The position numbers and the translations under genes are program-made. The notes under the pieces are model-generated. The model had not been told where the DNA came from, made no database searches, and saw only the letters and a program-made list of their open reading frames with translations. 64,000 nt of DNA, taken from the NCBI GenBank assembly GCA_963742035.1, contig CAVUKH010000002.1, positions 558,001 to 622,000 on the forward strand, given 5' to 3'. The stretch is from Bog-473 sp963742035 (GTDB lineage Bacteria > Actinomycetota > Acidimicrobiia > Acidimicrobiales > RAAP-2). Positions within the stretch are counted from its first letter, which is position 1; each line of letters opens with the position of its first letter. Shown piece after piece: positions 1-8,201 of the stretch.

Positions 1-11
1 GTTTCTTGCAC
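1..11 (-). CDS. Start of a gene running off the left edge (partial)
   Basis: On the minus strand an AAGGAGG sequence (positions 22 to 16) is followed after four bases by a GTG codon at 11 to 9, and the frame then leaves the window. This is a textbook Shine-Dalgarno plus start and lies 30 bases downstream of the glycosyltransferase gene on the same strand, so the two are probably one operon. Only three codons are visible, so no function can be given. Confidence 0.4.
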
Positions 12-40
12 GGAACCTCCTTGGGACGGCGCAACGATCA

Positions 41-2035
41 TCACTTCGAGTCGAGCGCCATGACATGGCGATAGAGATCAACGAGTCCGTCCGCGGTCGC
101 CGTCCAAGTGTATTTGGTGCCGGCGGCGAGGCAGGACTCAATCTGGAGGCGGGCCAATGCGGGGTCGCTGAGCAACATATCGGCCGCTTCGGCCAACGTG
201 TCGGGTGCCCAGTCGTCGGCGGCGACGGGAATGTCAGGGGCGAGTTCTTGCAGCGGTCCGAAGCGGGTGAACAGGGTCGGCGTGCCGAAACGTGCCGCTT
301 CGTAGGGAACGAGCCCGAAGCCCTCGGCAGAGGACGGATACAGCACGAGTTCGGCATGCCGGACGAGCCAGTTCCGCTCGGCGGACGGGAGGTCCGGTAG
401 GAGAAAGACGTTCGACTCGAGTGTCTCGCGATGGTGTAGCCGCATGGCCGCCTCGCTGAGCCGCGAGGACCCATAGGGCACGGTCGGGCCAGCCATGATG
501 AGGGCGTGCGGATGCCCACGCTCACGGAGACGCGCGACGACTGCCAAGGCCAGGTCCCTGTTCTTGTGCGCGTAGTCCGTGCCCAAGCAAAGAATGAACT
601 GTCCTTCCAGGAATCCACGTGCAGCCAGTTCGCGGGGCATCTCGGTGGGTTCGTTGCCCGTCAGGTGTTCGGTGCCGAAGGGGATGGCGTGGAGACGCTG
701 GGGATCGACGGGCAGCCGCTCCATCTCGACCTGCAACTTCACGTCCTCCGAAATGACGACCACCGCGTCCGCACCGGCTGCGCCGACCCGAAGCGCCTCG
801 CGGTGCAGCAGCCACTTGGCCGTGTCCTCGTAGTAGGTGCCGTTCCGGTAGGCGATCAGATCGAGGACGGTCACGACCACGCGATCGGCGACTCGGCGCC
901 AACGGTCGACGGAGAACCACGGATCCGGCTGCACCATGCGGTGCGCGACATCGCAGTGCTCGAGACCTTCGAGCGTGTCGAAGTCGACGATACGCGGCGT
1001 GACCTTCGGCAGCGAGAGGACCCTCCTGGCGTAGGCGGGGATGTCGGTGCGCAGCGCCACGACAACCTCGCGCACGTCGTCACGGTGAGACAGCGCCTCG
1101 ACACAGGCGAGGATGGAGACCTGGCTGCCCATCTCGTGGGGCCCGAGGTACGAACCGTCGACGACGATGCGCAGCCCCAGGACCTTGGTGCGGGCCAGCC
1201 CGTGGGCGAGGGCGAGCGGTGCCGTTGCGGATCGCGCTTCGAAGTCGACGAATTCCACTTCGTTGGGATAGAGGGTGTCGATCCAGTGCCTCTCTTCGGG
1301 GTGGAGGTCATCGAGCGTCGCGATCTGGTGGGGAGCGTCGCCTGGCGCTCTGTGGCGGAGGAAGAAGGTGGAGTCGTCCAGAAGATGGACGAACCCTCTC
1401 GACCGCGCCCGGGCGGAGAAGTCCGCCAGCGTCCCAGCCAACTCCGACCTCGGCCCGGGAACGGCACCACCGATGGCGCCCAGCGCAGAGGACGACAGCA
1501 GGACGGCGGACCCGGCCGCAGTCGGGATGGGGGTGGGGGGACCATGAGGTCCGAGCTCACGAAGGCAACGGCTCACCGACGTGGGGTCGTTCCCCTCGGG
1601 GGGCAGGGACGAGGGCTCATTGCGTACCGGGAAGCTCAGGAAGCCGGCGTCGTTGCTGAGGAACGACACCGTACCCACCCGCAGGTCGTCGGCCATGAGT
1701 TGCAGCGCCCGGCCCAGGAAGTTGTCGGGCAGGCTCACGGCATCGGCCACCGCGAGCACGGGCAGGTGATGGAGCTCCCAAGCCTGGTTGATCAGGTCAG
1801 CGGGGCTCACCGTCGTCACGCATTGGCAGCCCAGTTCGCGGAAGCGGACCAGCGCCTCGCCGTTCGGCCCGCCGGCCACGACGTGGATTCCGGCCGCTTG
1901 CAACGACCTCACGGACATCACCGTGTGGTCGGCATGGGCCGGCCCGACGAAGAGCGCCGCGACGGCGGGCACGCGCTCGATCGCGGCAGCGCGATCGTGA
2001 ACGGTCGTCACGCGCCGAAGGCTACTAGGCCGCAT
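41..2035 (-). CDS. Two-module glycosyltransferase (GT2-like N-terminus, GT4 C-terminus)
   Basis: 664 residues. The C-terminal ~380 residues are a GT-B glycosyltransferase of the GT4 type: a sugar-nucleotide-binding stretch containing LCLGTDYAHKNRDLAL, then PSSAEGFGLVPYEAARFGTP, which fits the E-x7-E motif of retaining GT4 enzymes. The first ~240 residues look like a separate GT-A (family 2-like) module: a FVGPAHADHTVMSVRSLQAAG opening and a VLAVADAVSLPDNFLGRAL segment where such enzymes place the nucleotide/metal site. No signal peptide or membrane helix is visible, so it probably works in the cytosol on a lipid- or protein-linked glycan. Acceptor and sugar cannot be predicted. A GTG at 2011 is an alternative start. 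A further minus-strand gene begins just downstream. Confidence 0.85.
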   Translation of the reverse strand: MRPSSLRRVTTVHDRAAAIERVPAVAALFVGPAHADHTVMSVRSLQAAGIHVVAGGPNGEALVRFRELGCQCVTTVSPADLINQAWELHHLPVLAVADAVSLPDNFLGRALQLMADDLRVGTVSFLSNDAGFLSFPVRNEPSSLPPEGNDPTSVSRCLRELGPHGPPTPIPTAAGSAVLLSSSALGAIGGAVPGPRSELAGTLADFSARARSRGFVHLLDDSTFFLRHRAPGDAPHQIATLDDLHPEERHWIDTLYPNEVEFVDFEARSATAPLALAHGLARTKVLGLRIVVDGSYLGPHEMGSQVSILACVEALSHRDDVREVVVALRTDIPAYARRVLSLPKVTPRIVDFDTLEGLEHCDVAHRMVQPDPWFSVDRWRRVADRVVVTVLDLIAYRNGTYYEDTAKWLLHREALRVGAAGADAVVVISEDVKLQVEMERLPVDPQRLHAIPFGTEHLTGNEPTEMPRELAARGFLEGQFILCLGTDYAHKNRDLALAVVARLRERGHPHALIMAGPTVPYGSSRLSEAAMRLHHRETLESNVFLLPDLPSAERNWLVRHAELVLYPSSAEGFGLVPYEAARFGTPTLFTRFGPLQELAPDIPVAADDWAPDTLAEAADMLLSDPALARLQIESCLAAGTKYTWTATADGLVDLYRHVMALDSK

Positions 2036-2155
2036 CTGCCCTGCTGGGGAGGCCGGCTGGAGGGTGTGGAGAACCAGATGGTGCTCGCCGAAGGGATGTG
2101 TGGGCCGGAGCGGGGATGCCGTCCCGCACGGCGGCGGATCGGTGTGCCGGCCGGA

Positions 2156-2602
2156 TCAGGCCAATGCGGCACCGAGGGCGTCGAGCAGTTCTCCGGTGCC
2201 CTTCTCGCGGATCACCGGGGTGTCGCTGCCGTCGAGGAACACGCCCTGTTCCGTGAAGGTGAGCGTGGCGCCTGACGGCGCCGGGGCGAACTCGACCGTC
2301 GTGACCGAGACGGAGATCACGGTGTCGTCGGCGTGCATGACGTAGCCGTAGACGATGCGCTCGCCCGGCACAATGTCCCGATAGGTGGCCTCGTAGGTGT
2401 ACACCGGGCCACCGGGGGGACCACCGCGGTTGACCTCGGTGCCGCCGACCCTGAAGTCGAGCTCGTACCCGGTCGTCCCCGGGGCCCCGAACCAGCGGGC
2501 CTTGGACTCCTGGCTGGACCAGGCCGCGAAGACGCGCTCTGGTGCAACCGGGTATGTCCGTGTGAGGGTGAAGCTGCCGTGCTCGGCCGTCCTGGTGGTC
2601 AT
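2156..2602 (-). CDS. AHSA1/SRPBCC-family protein (START-like ligand fold)
   Basis: 148 residues from ATG 2602. It has the typical AHSA1 pattern: FTLTRTYPVAPERVFAAWSS near the N-terminus, a WFGAP motif, and a C-terminal LTFTEQGVFLDG strand followed by a helix ending GELLDALGAAL. Members fold into a hydrophobic helix-grip pocket that binds small lipophilic ligands; the ligand is unknown. An in-frame ATG upstream at 2644 was not used because it lies inside the preceding regulator gene; ATG 2602 has GAGGAG about seven bases upstream and sits one base after that gene's stop. ArsR-AHSA1 pairs are a common actinobacterial arrangement, in which the regulator is thought to control its partner. Confidence 0.85.
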   Translation of the reverse strand: MTTRTAEHGSFTLTRTYPVAPERVFAAWSSQESKARWFGAPGTTGYELDFRVGGTEVNRGGPPGGPVYTYEATYRDIVPGERIVYGYVMHADDTVISVSVTTVEFAPAPSGATLTFTEQGVFLDGSDTPVIREKGTGELLDALGAALA

Positions 2603-2603
2603 C

Positions 2604-2984
2604 TCAAGCTCCTCTCGGGTGTGATGTTCCTGTCTGCTCGGCATCGGCGCTCAGGTCCTCGGCCAGGTCCTCGGCCAGGACCTCGCCCAACCGGTCGAGC
2701 CGGTGCTCCCACAGGCCGCGCTGGCCCGCGAACCAGTCCTCGGCGAGGCGCAGCCCCACCGGCTCGAGTCGGCAGGTCCGGGTGCGGCCCACCTTCTCGG
2801 AGCGGACGACGCCGCACGACTCGAGGACCGCCAGGTGCTGGACCACCGCCGACAGGCTCATGTCGAGGGGCTGGGCCAGCTGACTCACCGAGGCGGGACC
2901 ACCGCTCAGGCGTTCGACCAGGTTGCGGCGGGTGGGGTCGCCCAGCGCCCGGAAGACCTCGTCGACCGGCTGATACTTAAGCAT
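2604..2984 (-). CDS. ArsR-family winged-helix transcriptional regulator
   Basis: 126 residues. The N-terminal 90 residues form an ArsR-type winged helix: VFRALGDPTRRNLVERLS, then SVSQLAQPLDMSLSAVVQHLAVLE as the recognition helix, then the wing VRSEKVGRTRTCRLEP. The metal-binding ELCVCDL motif of metal-sensing members is absent, so a non-metal signal is likely. The first codons of the gene lie inside a perfect inverted repeat and a strong promoter ends one codon upstream, so the mRNA is probably leaderless and the gene autoregulated. It is directly followed by the AHSA1-family gene. Confidence 0.9.
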   Translation of the reverse strand: MLKYQPVDEVFRALGDPTRRNLVERLSGGPASVSQLAQPLDMSLSAVVQHLAVLESCGVVRSEKVGRTRTCRLEPVGLRLAEDWFAGQRGLWEHRLDRLGEVLAEDLAEDLSADAEQTGTSHPRGA

Positions 2985-2997
2985 TAGCTTAAGTATC
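2972..2997 (-). promoter_or_regulatory. Operator: perfect 11-bp inverted repeat over the ArsR start codon
   Basis: GATACTTAAGC (2972-2982) is repeated exactly as its reverse complement GCTTAAGTATC (2987-2997) around a 4-bp ATTA spacer. The repeat covers both the -10 hexamer and the ATG of the ArsR gene, so a dimeric regulator bound here would block RNA polymerase and translation initiation alike. Its size and symmetry match ArsR-type operators. Confidence 0.8.
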
Positions 2998-3020
2998 GGG
3001 CGTCAGAGACGGCCTGTCAA
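2992..3020 (-). promoter_or_regulatory. Sigma70-type leaderless promoter of the ArsR-AHSA1 operon
   Basis: On the minus strand a perfect -35 TTGACA (3020-3015) is followed by exactly 17 bases and the -10 hexamer GATACT (2997-2992). Seven bases then separate the -10 from the ATG at 2984, so transcription should start at or next to the A of the start codon. No Shine-Dalgarno exists upstream. Confidence 0.75.
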
Positions 3021-3079
3021 GGTGGCGCAGGCACCGGCTCCGGCGGTGGCGTCCCCCGAGTCGCCCGCCGGCGCCGCAT

Positions 3080-3886
3080 TCATTCGGGCCCGGACAGTCC
3101 CAACATCTCGGTCACGCCGTGGTCCCGGCCGGCCGTGTAGCCGCCGTCGACGGGCAGCGCGTGGCCCGTGACGAACGAGGCATCGTCGGACAAGAGGAAG
3201 GCGGCGACGGCAGCGATCTCCTGCGGGCGGCCCATGCGCCGGCCCAGCTTGTGTTCGTGGACGATGTCGGCCAACGCCGCCTCCATCCCGGGGCCGAAGA
3301 TCGACGCCGTCATCGGGGTCTCGATGAATCCCGGGCACACCGCGTTGACCCGGATGCCGCGACCGGCGTAGTCGATGGCCATGTTCTTCGACAGGATCAC
3401 GACGCCGCCCTTCGACGCGCTGTAGACGCTCCCCCCTGCCGTGCCCTCGAGACCCTCGATGCTGGCCACCGTCACCACCGAGCCGCGCTGTCCGTCCTCG
3501 TGACGGGGCTGCCGCAACATCTGGCCGATCACGTGCTTCGCCGTGAGATAGGTCCCGGTGAGATTGACGGCGAGGACGCGGGCCCACTCGTCGGCGGGGA
3601 GCATGTGCACGGGGCCTCCGCCCGCCACGCCGGCTGCGTTGACCAAGCCGTCGATGCCACCGCCGAAGGCCACGGCGGCGCGCACCAGCTCCTCCACCGA
3701 GGCCTCGTCGGCCACGTCGACGTGGGTGAAGAGCCACCGGTCGCCACCGGCCAGCGTGTCGGCCGGCTGGACCAGGTCGGCGCCGACCACCCGGGCCCCC
3801 TCCTCCAAGAGACGGGCCGCCGTCGCCGAACCGATGCCCGACGCGGCGCCCGTCACAATGTAGGTCCGGTCCTCCAAACCACGCAT
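3080..3886 (-). CDS. SDR-family NAD(P)-dependent oxidoreductase
   Basis: 268 residues, a classical short-chain dehydrogenase. TGAASGIGSA near residue 12 is the cofactor-binding glycine motif, DV in VDVADEASV positions the adenine, NAAG (in LVNAAGVAGG) is the structural motif, and YSASKGG carries the catalytic Tyr and Lys, preceded by the catalytic Ser in VVTVASIEG. The PGFIETPM segment is typical of 3-ketoacyl reductase-like SDRs. Acidic Asp in the second strand (VVGADLV) favours NAD. GGGAGG four bases before the ATG supports the start. Substrate unknown. Confidence 0.9.
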   Translation of the reverse strand: MRGLEDRTYIVTGAASGIGSATAARLLEEGARVVGADLVQPADTLAGGDRWLFTHVDVADEASVEELVRAAVAFGGGIDGLVNAAGVAGGGPVHMLPADEWARVLAVNLTGTYLTAKHVIGQMLRQPRHEDGQRGSVVTVASIEGLEGTAGGSVYSASKGGVVILSKNMAIDYAGRGIRVNAVCPGFIETPMTASIFGPGMEAALADIVHEHKLGRRMGRPQEIAAVAAFLLSDDASFVTGHALPVDGGYTAGRDHGVTEMLGLSGPE

Positions 3887-3998
3887 GGTGCCTCCCGTCC
3901 TCCGATTGGTTGCGCCCGGGCGACCCGGGCTGATAGGAGCAGTGCACTGTTTCTAGCCCGGCTCCGCGCCCGGGCACCGTCCCGGGGGAGCCCACGTC

Positions 3999-5105
3999 AT
4001 GAAGTTCGCGTTGTTCTACGAGATCCCGGTTCCCCGTCCGTGGGAGGAGGACAGCGAGCTGGTGGCCTACCAGAACACGCTCGAGCAGGCCATCGCCGGC
4101 GACAGGTTCGGCTGGCACGCCTTCTGGACGGTGGAGCACCACTTCCTGCAGGAGTACTCGCACTGTTCCAACCCCGAAGTGCTGTACGGCGCCATCGCCG
4201 CCCGCACCGAGAACATCCGGCTCGGCTACGGCGTGCGCCTCATGCCCAAGCCCTACAACCACCCGGTACGCACCGCGGAGTCGGTGGCGGTGCTGGACCT
4301 GCTCTCCAAGGGAAGGGTCGACATGGGCGCCGGTCGTTCGGCCACCCGGACCGAGCTCGAGGGCTTCGGGGTCGACCCCGCCGTGACCCGCCAGATGTGG
4401 CAGGAGGCCCTCGGCCACATTGTGGGGTGTTGGACCAACGACGAGTACGAGTTCGCCGGCGAGTTCTGGCAGATGCCGCGTCGTCGCGTGCAGCCCAAGC
4501 CGTGGCAGAAGCCGCACCCGCCCCTCTGGGGCGCCACCACCAGCGACGAGGGCCACGCCCAGGTGGGCGATCTCGGACTCGGCCTGTGCTCCTTCGCCGT
4601 CGGTCTCCCCCCGACAGAGGTGAGGCGCAAGATCGACGTCTACCGGGCCGCCGTCGACCGGTGCACGCAGCCCGTCGGCGCCTTCGTGCACAACCAGGCG
4701 GCGACGTTCACCATGGCCCTGTGCGGTCCCGACTCCGAGAAGGCCAAGGAGGAGGCCCGGGAGTCCTTCGAGTGGTACCCCAAGACGGGCGCTCGCCAGA
4801 TCGCCACGCTCACCGACTGGATGGCCGAGCGCAAGCAGGATTTGGGCAGCTACTCCTACGCGGCCGACATGAAGAAGACGGATGACGAGGGCACGCTCGA
4901 TCTCCTGAGCCTCGAATACCTCGTCGACGCCAACGCCTGCGTGTTGGGGACGCCCGAGGAGTGCCTCGAAGCCTGCCGTGCCTACGAGGCAGCCGGGGTC
5001 GACCTGCTGCTGTGCCTCGTCAACCCCTACAAAATCTCCCATGAGGCGGTCATGCAGACGATCGAGCTGATGGGCACCGAGGTCATCCCGCACTTCATCG
5101 ACTAG
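3999..5105 (+). CDS. LLM-class flavin-dependent oxidoreductase
   Basis: 368 residues with the bacterial luciferase-like TIM-barrel fold: MKFALFYEIPV as the first strand, WTVEHHFLQEYSHCSNPEVLYGAIAART, IRLGYGVRLMP, and VAVLDLLSKGRVDMGAGRS, which is the signature stretch of the family. C-terminal VLGTPEECLEACRAYEAAGVDLLL follows the usual pattern. Enzymes of this class use FMN or F420 for monooxygenation or hydride transfer; the EHH and alkane-type motifs resemble FMN-dependent monooxygenases, but the cofactor cannot be settled by eye. GGGGGAG upstream of the ATG. It diverges from the SDR on its left. Confidence 0.85.
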   Translation: MKFALFYEIPVPRPWEEDSELVAYQNTLEQAIAGDRFGWHAFWTVEHHFLQEYSHCSNPEVLYGAIAARTENIRLGYGVRLMPKPYNHPVRTAESVAVLDLLSKGRVDMGAGRSATRTELEGFGVDPAVTRQMWQEALGHIVGCWTNDEYEFAGEFWQMPRRRVQPKPWQKPHPPLWGATTSDEGHAQVGDLGLGLCSFAVGLPPTEVRRKIDVYRAAVDRCTQPVGAFVHNQAATFTMALCGPDSEKAKEEARESFEWYPKTGARQIATLTDWMAERKQDLGSYSYAADMKKTDDEGTLDLLSLEYLVDANACVLGTPEECLEACRAYEAAGVDLLLCLVNPYKISHEAVMQTIELMGTEVIPHFID

Positions 5106-5167
5106 TCCCTCACATGGGCGCACCGGCCCGCATCCCGCCCGCCCGCAGCATCGGGCAGGCTTGAGGG

Positions 5168-5755
5168 ATGGGGAGGGATGCAGGGCGTCTCCGGCCGACG
5201 CGGACAGCCGTCATGGTGCTGACAATGGCTCTCTCCCTGCTCCTCGTGGGCGTCACCCCCGCCGCGGCGAGCAGGAAGGGCACCACGCTGGCCAAGGCGC
5301 CGCAGCTGGCGCAGTCCGGCCATGCCGCCTTCTGGGATTGCCCGTCCAAGTCCACCCGGTTGCTGGTGGTCGTCAACACCCTGACGCTGCACCCGGGCGC
5401 AACCCTCGACGTCTCGTTCACGGTGCGCAACGACGGCACGACGTCGTGCACCTACACCGCCCCCTACGCCGGGAGCGAGCCCGGGCCCACCTCGACCACC
5501 CTCACCGCCGGCCCCTGCGGCTCCATGAGCTTCCGCATAGAAGACGCCCACCACGGCACCGTCTGGCCCGGAGACGAGGTCATCAACTGTCCCGCGCTCG
5601 GCTTCGCCCATCTGGCGGTCGGCGCCACCGTCTCGGGCACGGGTTCGTGGGACCAGACCAAGCCCAACAGCACGCACCGGGTGCCGCCGGGCCGTTACAC
5701 GCTGGTCGTCGACACCTCGCGCTTCACGTTCCCGCTGCATATCGCCGCTTCGTAG
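5168..5755 (+). CDS. Exported protein with a proteinase-inhibitor-like (BsuPI) beta domain
   Basis: 195 residues. A signal peptide covers about residues 1-35 (TAVMVLTMALSLLLVGVTPAAA, cleavage near AAA-S). The mature part has a repeated-strand pattern, LDVSFTVRNDGTTSCTYT, a Cys pair, then GSWDQTKPNSTHRVPPGRYTLVV, which resembles the Ig-like fold of BsuPI-type intracellular proteinase inhibitor domains (WDQT..VPPGxYT). That resemblance is by eye only. Four cysteines could form disulfides outside the cell. It lies between the monooxygenase and the GntR operon with no clear partner. Confidence 0.7.
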   Translation: MGRDAGRLRPTRTAVMVLTMALSLLLVGVTPAAASRKGTTLAKAPQLAQSGHAAFWDCPSKSTRLLVVVNTLTLHPGATLDVSFTVRNDGTTSCTYTAPYAGSEPGPTSTTLTAGPCGSMSFRIEDAHHGTVWPGDEVINCPALGFAHLAVGATVSGTGSWDQTKPNSTHRVPPGRYTLVVDTSRFTFPLHIAAS

Positions 5756-5826
5756 GTGTTCACCGGCGGGAGGGCGGCCGCCGGACGGCCGGCCTCCACG
5801 CTCCCTTGGGCGCCACCTGGCCGGCC

Positions 5827-5868
5827 TTGCTTCCCGACGGCCGTCCTCTATAGTTACCTACATGACTA
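5827..5868 (+). promoter_or_regulatory. Leaderless promoter and putative operator of the GntR-ABC operon
   Basis: TTGCTT (5827-5832), 16 bases, then TATAGT (5849-5854), then seven bases to the ATG at 5862. There is no Shine-Dalgarno, so the transcript is probably leaderless. TAGT (5851-5854) and ACTA (5865-5868) form an inverted pair with 10 bases between, spanning the -10 and the start codon; this is a plausible autoregulatory YtrA/GntR site. Confidence 0.6.
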
Positions 5869-6278
5869 GTGAACTGCTGCCCCAGGCGGTCACGTTCCAC
5901 CTCCGCTCCGACTCGGGAGTGCCGGCCTACCTCCAGCTCGTCCAGCAGGTGCGCCAGGCCGTGCGCATGGGAGTCCTCGACGTCGGCGATCAGTTGCCGA
6001 CGGTCAAGGAGGTGGTGGCGGAACTCGCCCTCAATCCCAACACGGTGCAGAAGGCTTACCGTGAGCTCGAGCACGAGGGACTGGTCGAAGGGCGCCAGGG
6101 CGTGGGGACATTCGTCGCCCGTCGTCCCAACGGCCCCCCGCCGGGCACACAGGTCCGACTGGCCCGGGGCCTGCGGACGTGGGTGGAGTCCGCTCGGGCC
6201 GAGGGCATGGACGACGAGGCGATGGAATCCCTCCTGCGCGAGACCTTGCGCGGGACGGCGGCGGCGGCAGTCGCATGA
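5862..6278 (+). CDS. GntR-family (YtrA-type) transcriptional regulator
   Basis: 138 residues. The N-terminal winged helix is of the GntR type: VPAYLQLVQQVRQAVRMGVLDVGDQLPTVKEVVAELALNPNTVQKAYRELEHEGLVEGRQGVGTFV. The effector part is only about 40 residues, as in the YtrA subfamily, which usually represses linked ABC transporter genes. Its stop overlaps the start of the ABC ATPase gene (ATGA), which strongly supports one operon of regulator, ATPase and permease. The ligand is not predictable. Confidence 0.9.
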   Translation: MTSELLPQAVTFHLRSDSGVPAYLQLVQQVRQAVRMGVLDVGDQLPTVKEVVAELALNPNTVQKAYRELEHEGLVEGRQGVGTFVARRPNGPPPGTQVRLARGLRTWVESARAEGMDDEAMESLLRETLRGTAAAAVA

Positions 6279-7192
6279 CGGCCCCGTCCGTCGAGACCAC
6301 CGGGCTGGGCAAGCAGTACGGGCAGCTGTGGGCACTGCAGGACTGCTCGTTGCACGTCCCGCCCGGGCGGGTCACCGCCCTCCTGGGCCCGAACGGTGCG
6401 GGCAAGACGACGTTGCTCCGGCTCCTCGCGGGACTCGCCTCTCCCAGTGCCGGCTCGGCTCGGGTACTCGGACGGGCTCCCGACGGCTCGGAGGATTTCC
6501 TGGCCGACATCGGCTATCTCGCTCAGGACGTGCCGCTCTACCGGCGGTTGAGCGCGGACGACCACATCGGCCTCGGTGCCCACCTCAACCGGCGGTGGGA
6601 TGCCGAGGGCGCCCGGGCCCGTCTGTCGCGACTGCACGTGCCCACGGATCGGCCGGTCGCCACCTTGTCGGGTGGCCAGAGGGCCCAGGTCGCACTGGGA
6701 CTCGCCCTGGCCAAGCAGCCGGGGCTCCTGCTCCTCGACGAACCGGTGGCTGCCCTCGACCCCCTGGCCCGCCGCGAGTTCCTGTTGGCCCTCAGCGAGG
6801 CGGTGGCCGACGGCGGTGTCTCGGTCATCCTGTCGTCCCACCTCGTCCACGACCTCGAGCGCGTCTGCGACCACGTCATACTGCTGAGCGCCTCGCGCGT
6901 CCAACTGTGTTCGGACATCGACGACGTCTTGGCATCGCATCGCATGCTCCTCGGTCCGCGCCGCTCCCTCGAAGCGGTGGAGCCGGGCCTCGCCGTCATC
7001 AGTGCGACGCAGACGCAGCGCCAGACCCGGCTGCTCGTCCGCACCGACGGACCCGTGCTGGACCCGTCGTGGGAGCAGGACGAGGTCGGCCTCGAGGACG
7101 TGATCCTCGCCTACATGGGCAACGACGGTGCCGGCATCACCGTCCCCAGCGGTGCCGAACGAACCCATCGACACCTGGAGGTGGCGCCGTGA
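6275..7192 (+). CDS. ABC transporter ATP-binding protein
   Basis: 305 residues from ATG 6275, chosen because it overlaps the GntR stop by four bases; the upstream GTG extension reads as low-complexity sequence. The nucleotide-binding domain is complete: Walker A GPNGAGKTT, signature LSGGQRAQVALGLALAK, Walker B LLLDEP, and the switch His in SSHLVHDLERVC. Residues beyond ~220 form a C-terminal extension typical of exporters of the YtrB/CcmA type. The stop overlaps the GTG of the permease gene, so ATPase and permease are translationally coupled. Confidence 0.93.
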   Translation: MTAPSVETTGLGKQYGQLWALQDCSLHVPPGRVTALLGPNGAGKTTLLRLLAGLASPSAGSARVLGRAPDGSEDFLADIGYLAQDVPLYRRLSADDHIGLGAHLNRRWDAEGARARLSRLHVPTDRPVATLSGGQRAQVALGLALAKQPGLLLLDEPVAALDPLARREFLLALSEAVADGGVSVILSSHLVHDLERVCDHVILLSASRVQLCSDIDDVLASHRMLLGPRRSLEAVEPGLAVISATQTQRQTRLLVRTDGPVLDPSWEQDEVGLEDVILAYMGNDGAGITVPSGAERTHRHLEVAP

Positions 7193-8139
7193 ACCACCTC
7201 GTCTGGCGTCTCCACCGCAACCAGGTGTACCTGGCCGCCGCGGCCCTGGCGGCGCTCACCGTGGTCCTGGTCGTCACCGGCATCACCATGGCGGACGACT
7301 ACCGCAGGGCGCTCGCCGATTGTGCGGCCACGCAGAGCTGCGGGGATCTCAGCGGTCTCTTGTTCCGGGGCGACGGCGCCATCATGGATCTGGTCGACCT
7401 CACCATGGTCGTCCCGCTGCTGTTCGGGCTCTTCTGGGGTGCGCCACTGCTGGCCAAGGAATTCGAAGAAGGCACCCACAACCTCGCCTGGACCCAGGGG
7501 GTGAGCCGCTGGCGCTGGATACGCGCCAACATCGGCTGGTCCCTCCTCGCCGCCGCGGTCTGGGGCGCCGCCCTCGCCGCCCTCGTCAGCTGGTGGCGGT
7601 ACCCCGAGAACGCGTTGGCATCCCGCTTCGATGCGTTCGACATACAGGGCATCGTTCCGGTCGCCTATGCGCTCTTCGCCGTCGCACTCGGCATCGCCGT
7701 CGGCTCGGTCATCCGTCGCGTCCTGCCCAGCCTGGCCGCCACGCTGGTGGTCTTCGTCGCCCTCAGGGCGGTGATCGGCGTCTACCTGCGCCCCCATTAC
7801 ATGACGCCGGTCACGAAGGTGTTCCCACTCCTCGGCTCAGATGCCGGCCCAAGCGGCGCCTGGGTACTGTCACAGGGGTTGGTCGGCCCGGCCGGGAAAT
7901 CCCTCGGCCCGGGCATCGACTTCTCGGAGATCCCCGCCGCCTGTCAGGCCGCACCACCCCCGGGCGGCAAGGGCATGCTGAGTCAGTGCCTGGCGTCGCA
8001 CGGCTTCCGCCAGACGCTCACCTACCAGCCTGCCGGCCGGTTCTGGGCCTTCCAGGGTATTGAGGCCGCAATCTTCGTGGTCCTGGCTGCGTCCCTCGTG
8101 GGATTTGCCATCTGGTGGGTGCTCGGTCGCGACGCGTGA
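7189..8139 (+). CDS. ABC transporter permease (ABC-2 type)
   Basis: 316 residues starting at GTG 7189, which overlaps the ATPase stop. About six hydrophobic segments are visible: one at residues 14-30, one around VVPLLFGLFWGAPLLAKEFEEGTHNLAWTQG (with the conserved EFE-GT-LAWTQ stretch of this permease group), then at 118-135, 155-180, 183-200 and a final one at IFVVLAASLVGFAIWWVLG. A large extracytoplasmic loop lies between the last two. With the preceding GntR and ATPase this forms a complete small exporter operon. The substrate is unknown; YtrA-controlled exporters often respond to cell-envelope stress. Confidence 0.88.
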   Translation: MNHLVWRLHRNQVYLAAAALAALTVVLVVTGITMADDYRRALADCAATQSCGDLSGLLFRGDGAIMDLVDLTMVVPLLFGLFWGAPLLAKEFEEGTHNLAWTQGVSRWRWIRANIGWSLLAAAVWGAALAALVSWWRYPENALASRFDAFDIQGIVPVAYALFAVALGIAVGSVIRRVLPSLAATLVVFVALRAVIGVYLRPHYMTPVTKVFPLLGSDAGPSGAWVLSQGLVGPAGKSLGPGIDFSEIPAACQAAPPPGGKGMLSQCLASHGFRQTLTYQPAGRFWAFQGIEAAIFVVLAASLVGFAIWWVLGRDA

Positions 8140-8150
8140 GCTGACCGGTC

Positions 8151-8184
8151 CAGCCATGACAGGGCGCCCGTGCCCCGGTGGCTG
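8151..8184. terminator. Hairpin between convergent genes, possible terminator
   Basis: CAGCCA (8151-8156) pairs with TGGCTG (8179-8184), and inside it GGGC (8162-8165) can pair with GCCC (8172-8175). It lies between the permease stop at 8139 and the stop of the convergent oxidoreductase at 8202. There is no clear T-tract, so termination is only suggested by location. Confidence 0.3.
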
Positions 8185-8201
8185 CGTCATGCCGTGCGCC
8201 G

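Noticed and set aside
506..2275. Long plus-strand reading frame opposite the first glycosyltransferase; similar long frames at 3003-5123 minus, 10862-12715 plus and 12448-13890 minus
   Set aside because: They are antisense shadows created by high GC content: Arg/Gly/Pro/His-rich products with no domains, opposite genes with clear family motifs.
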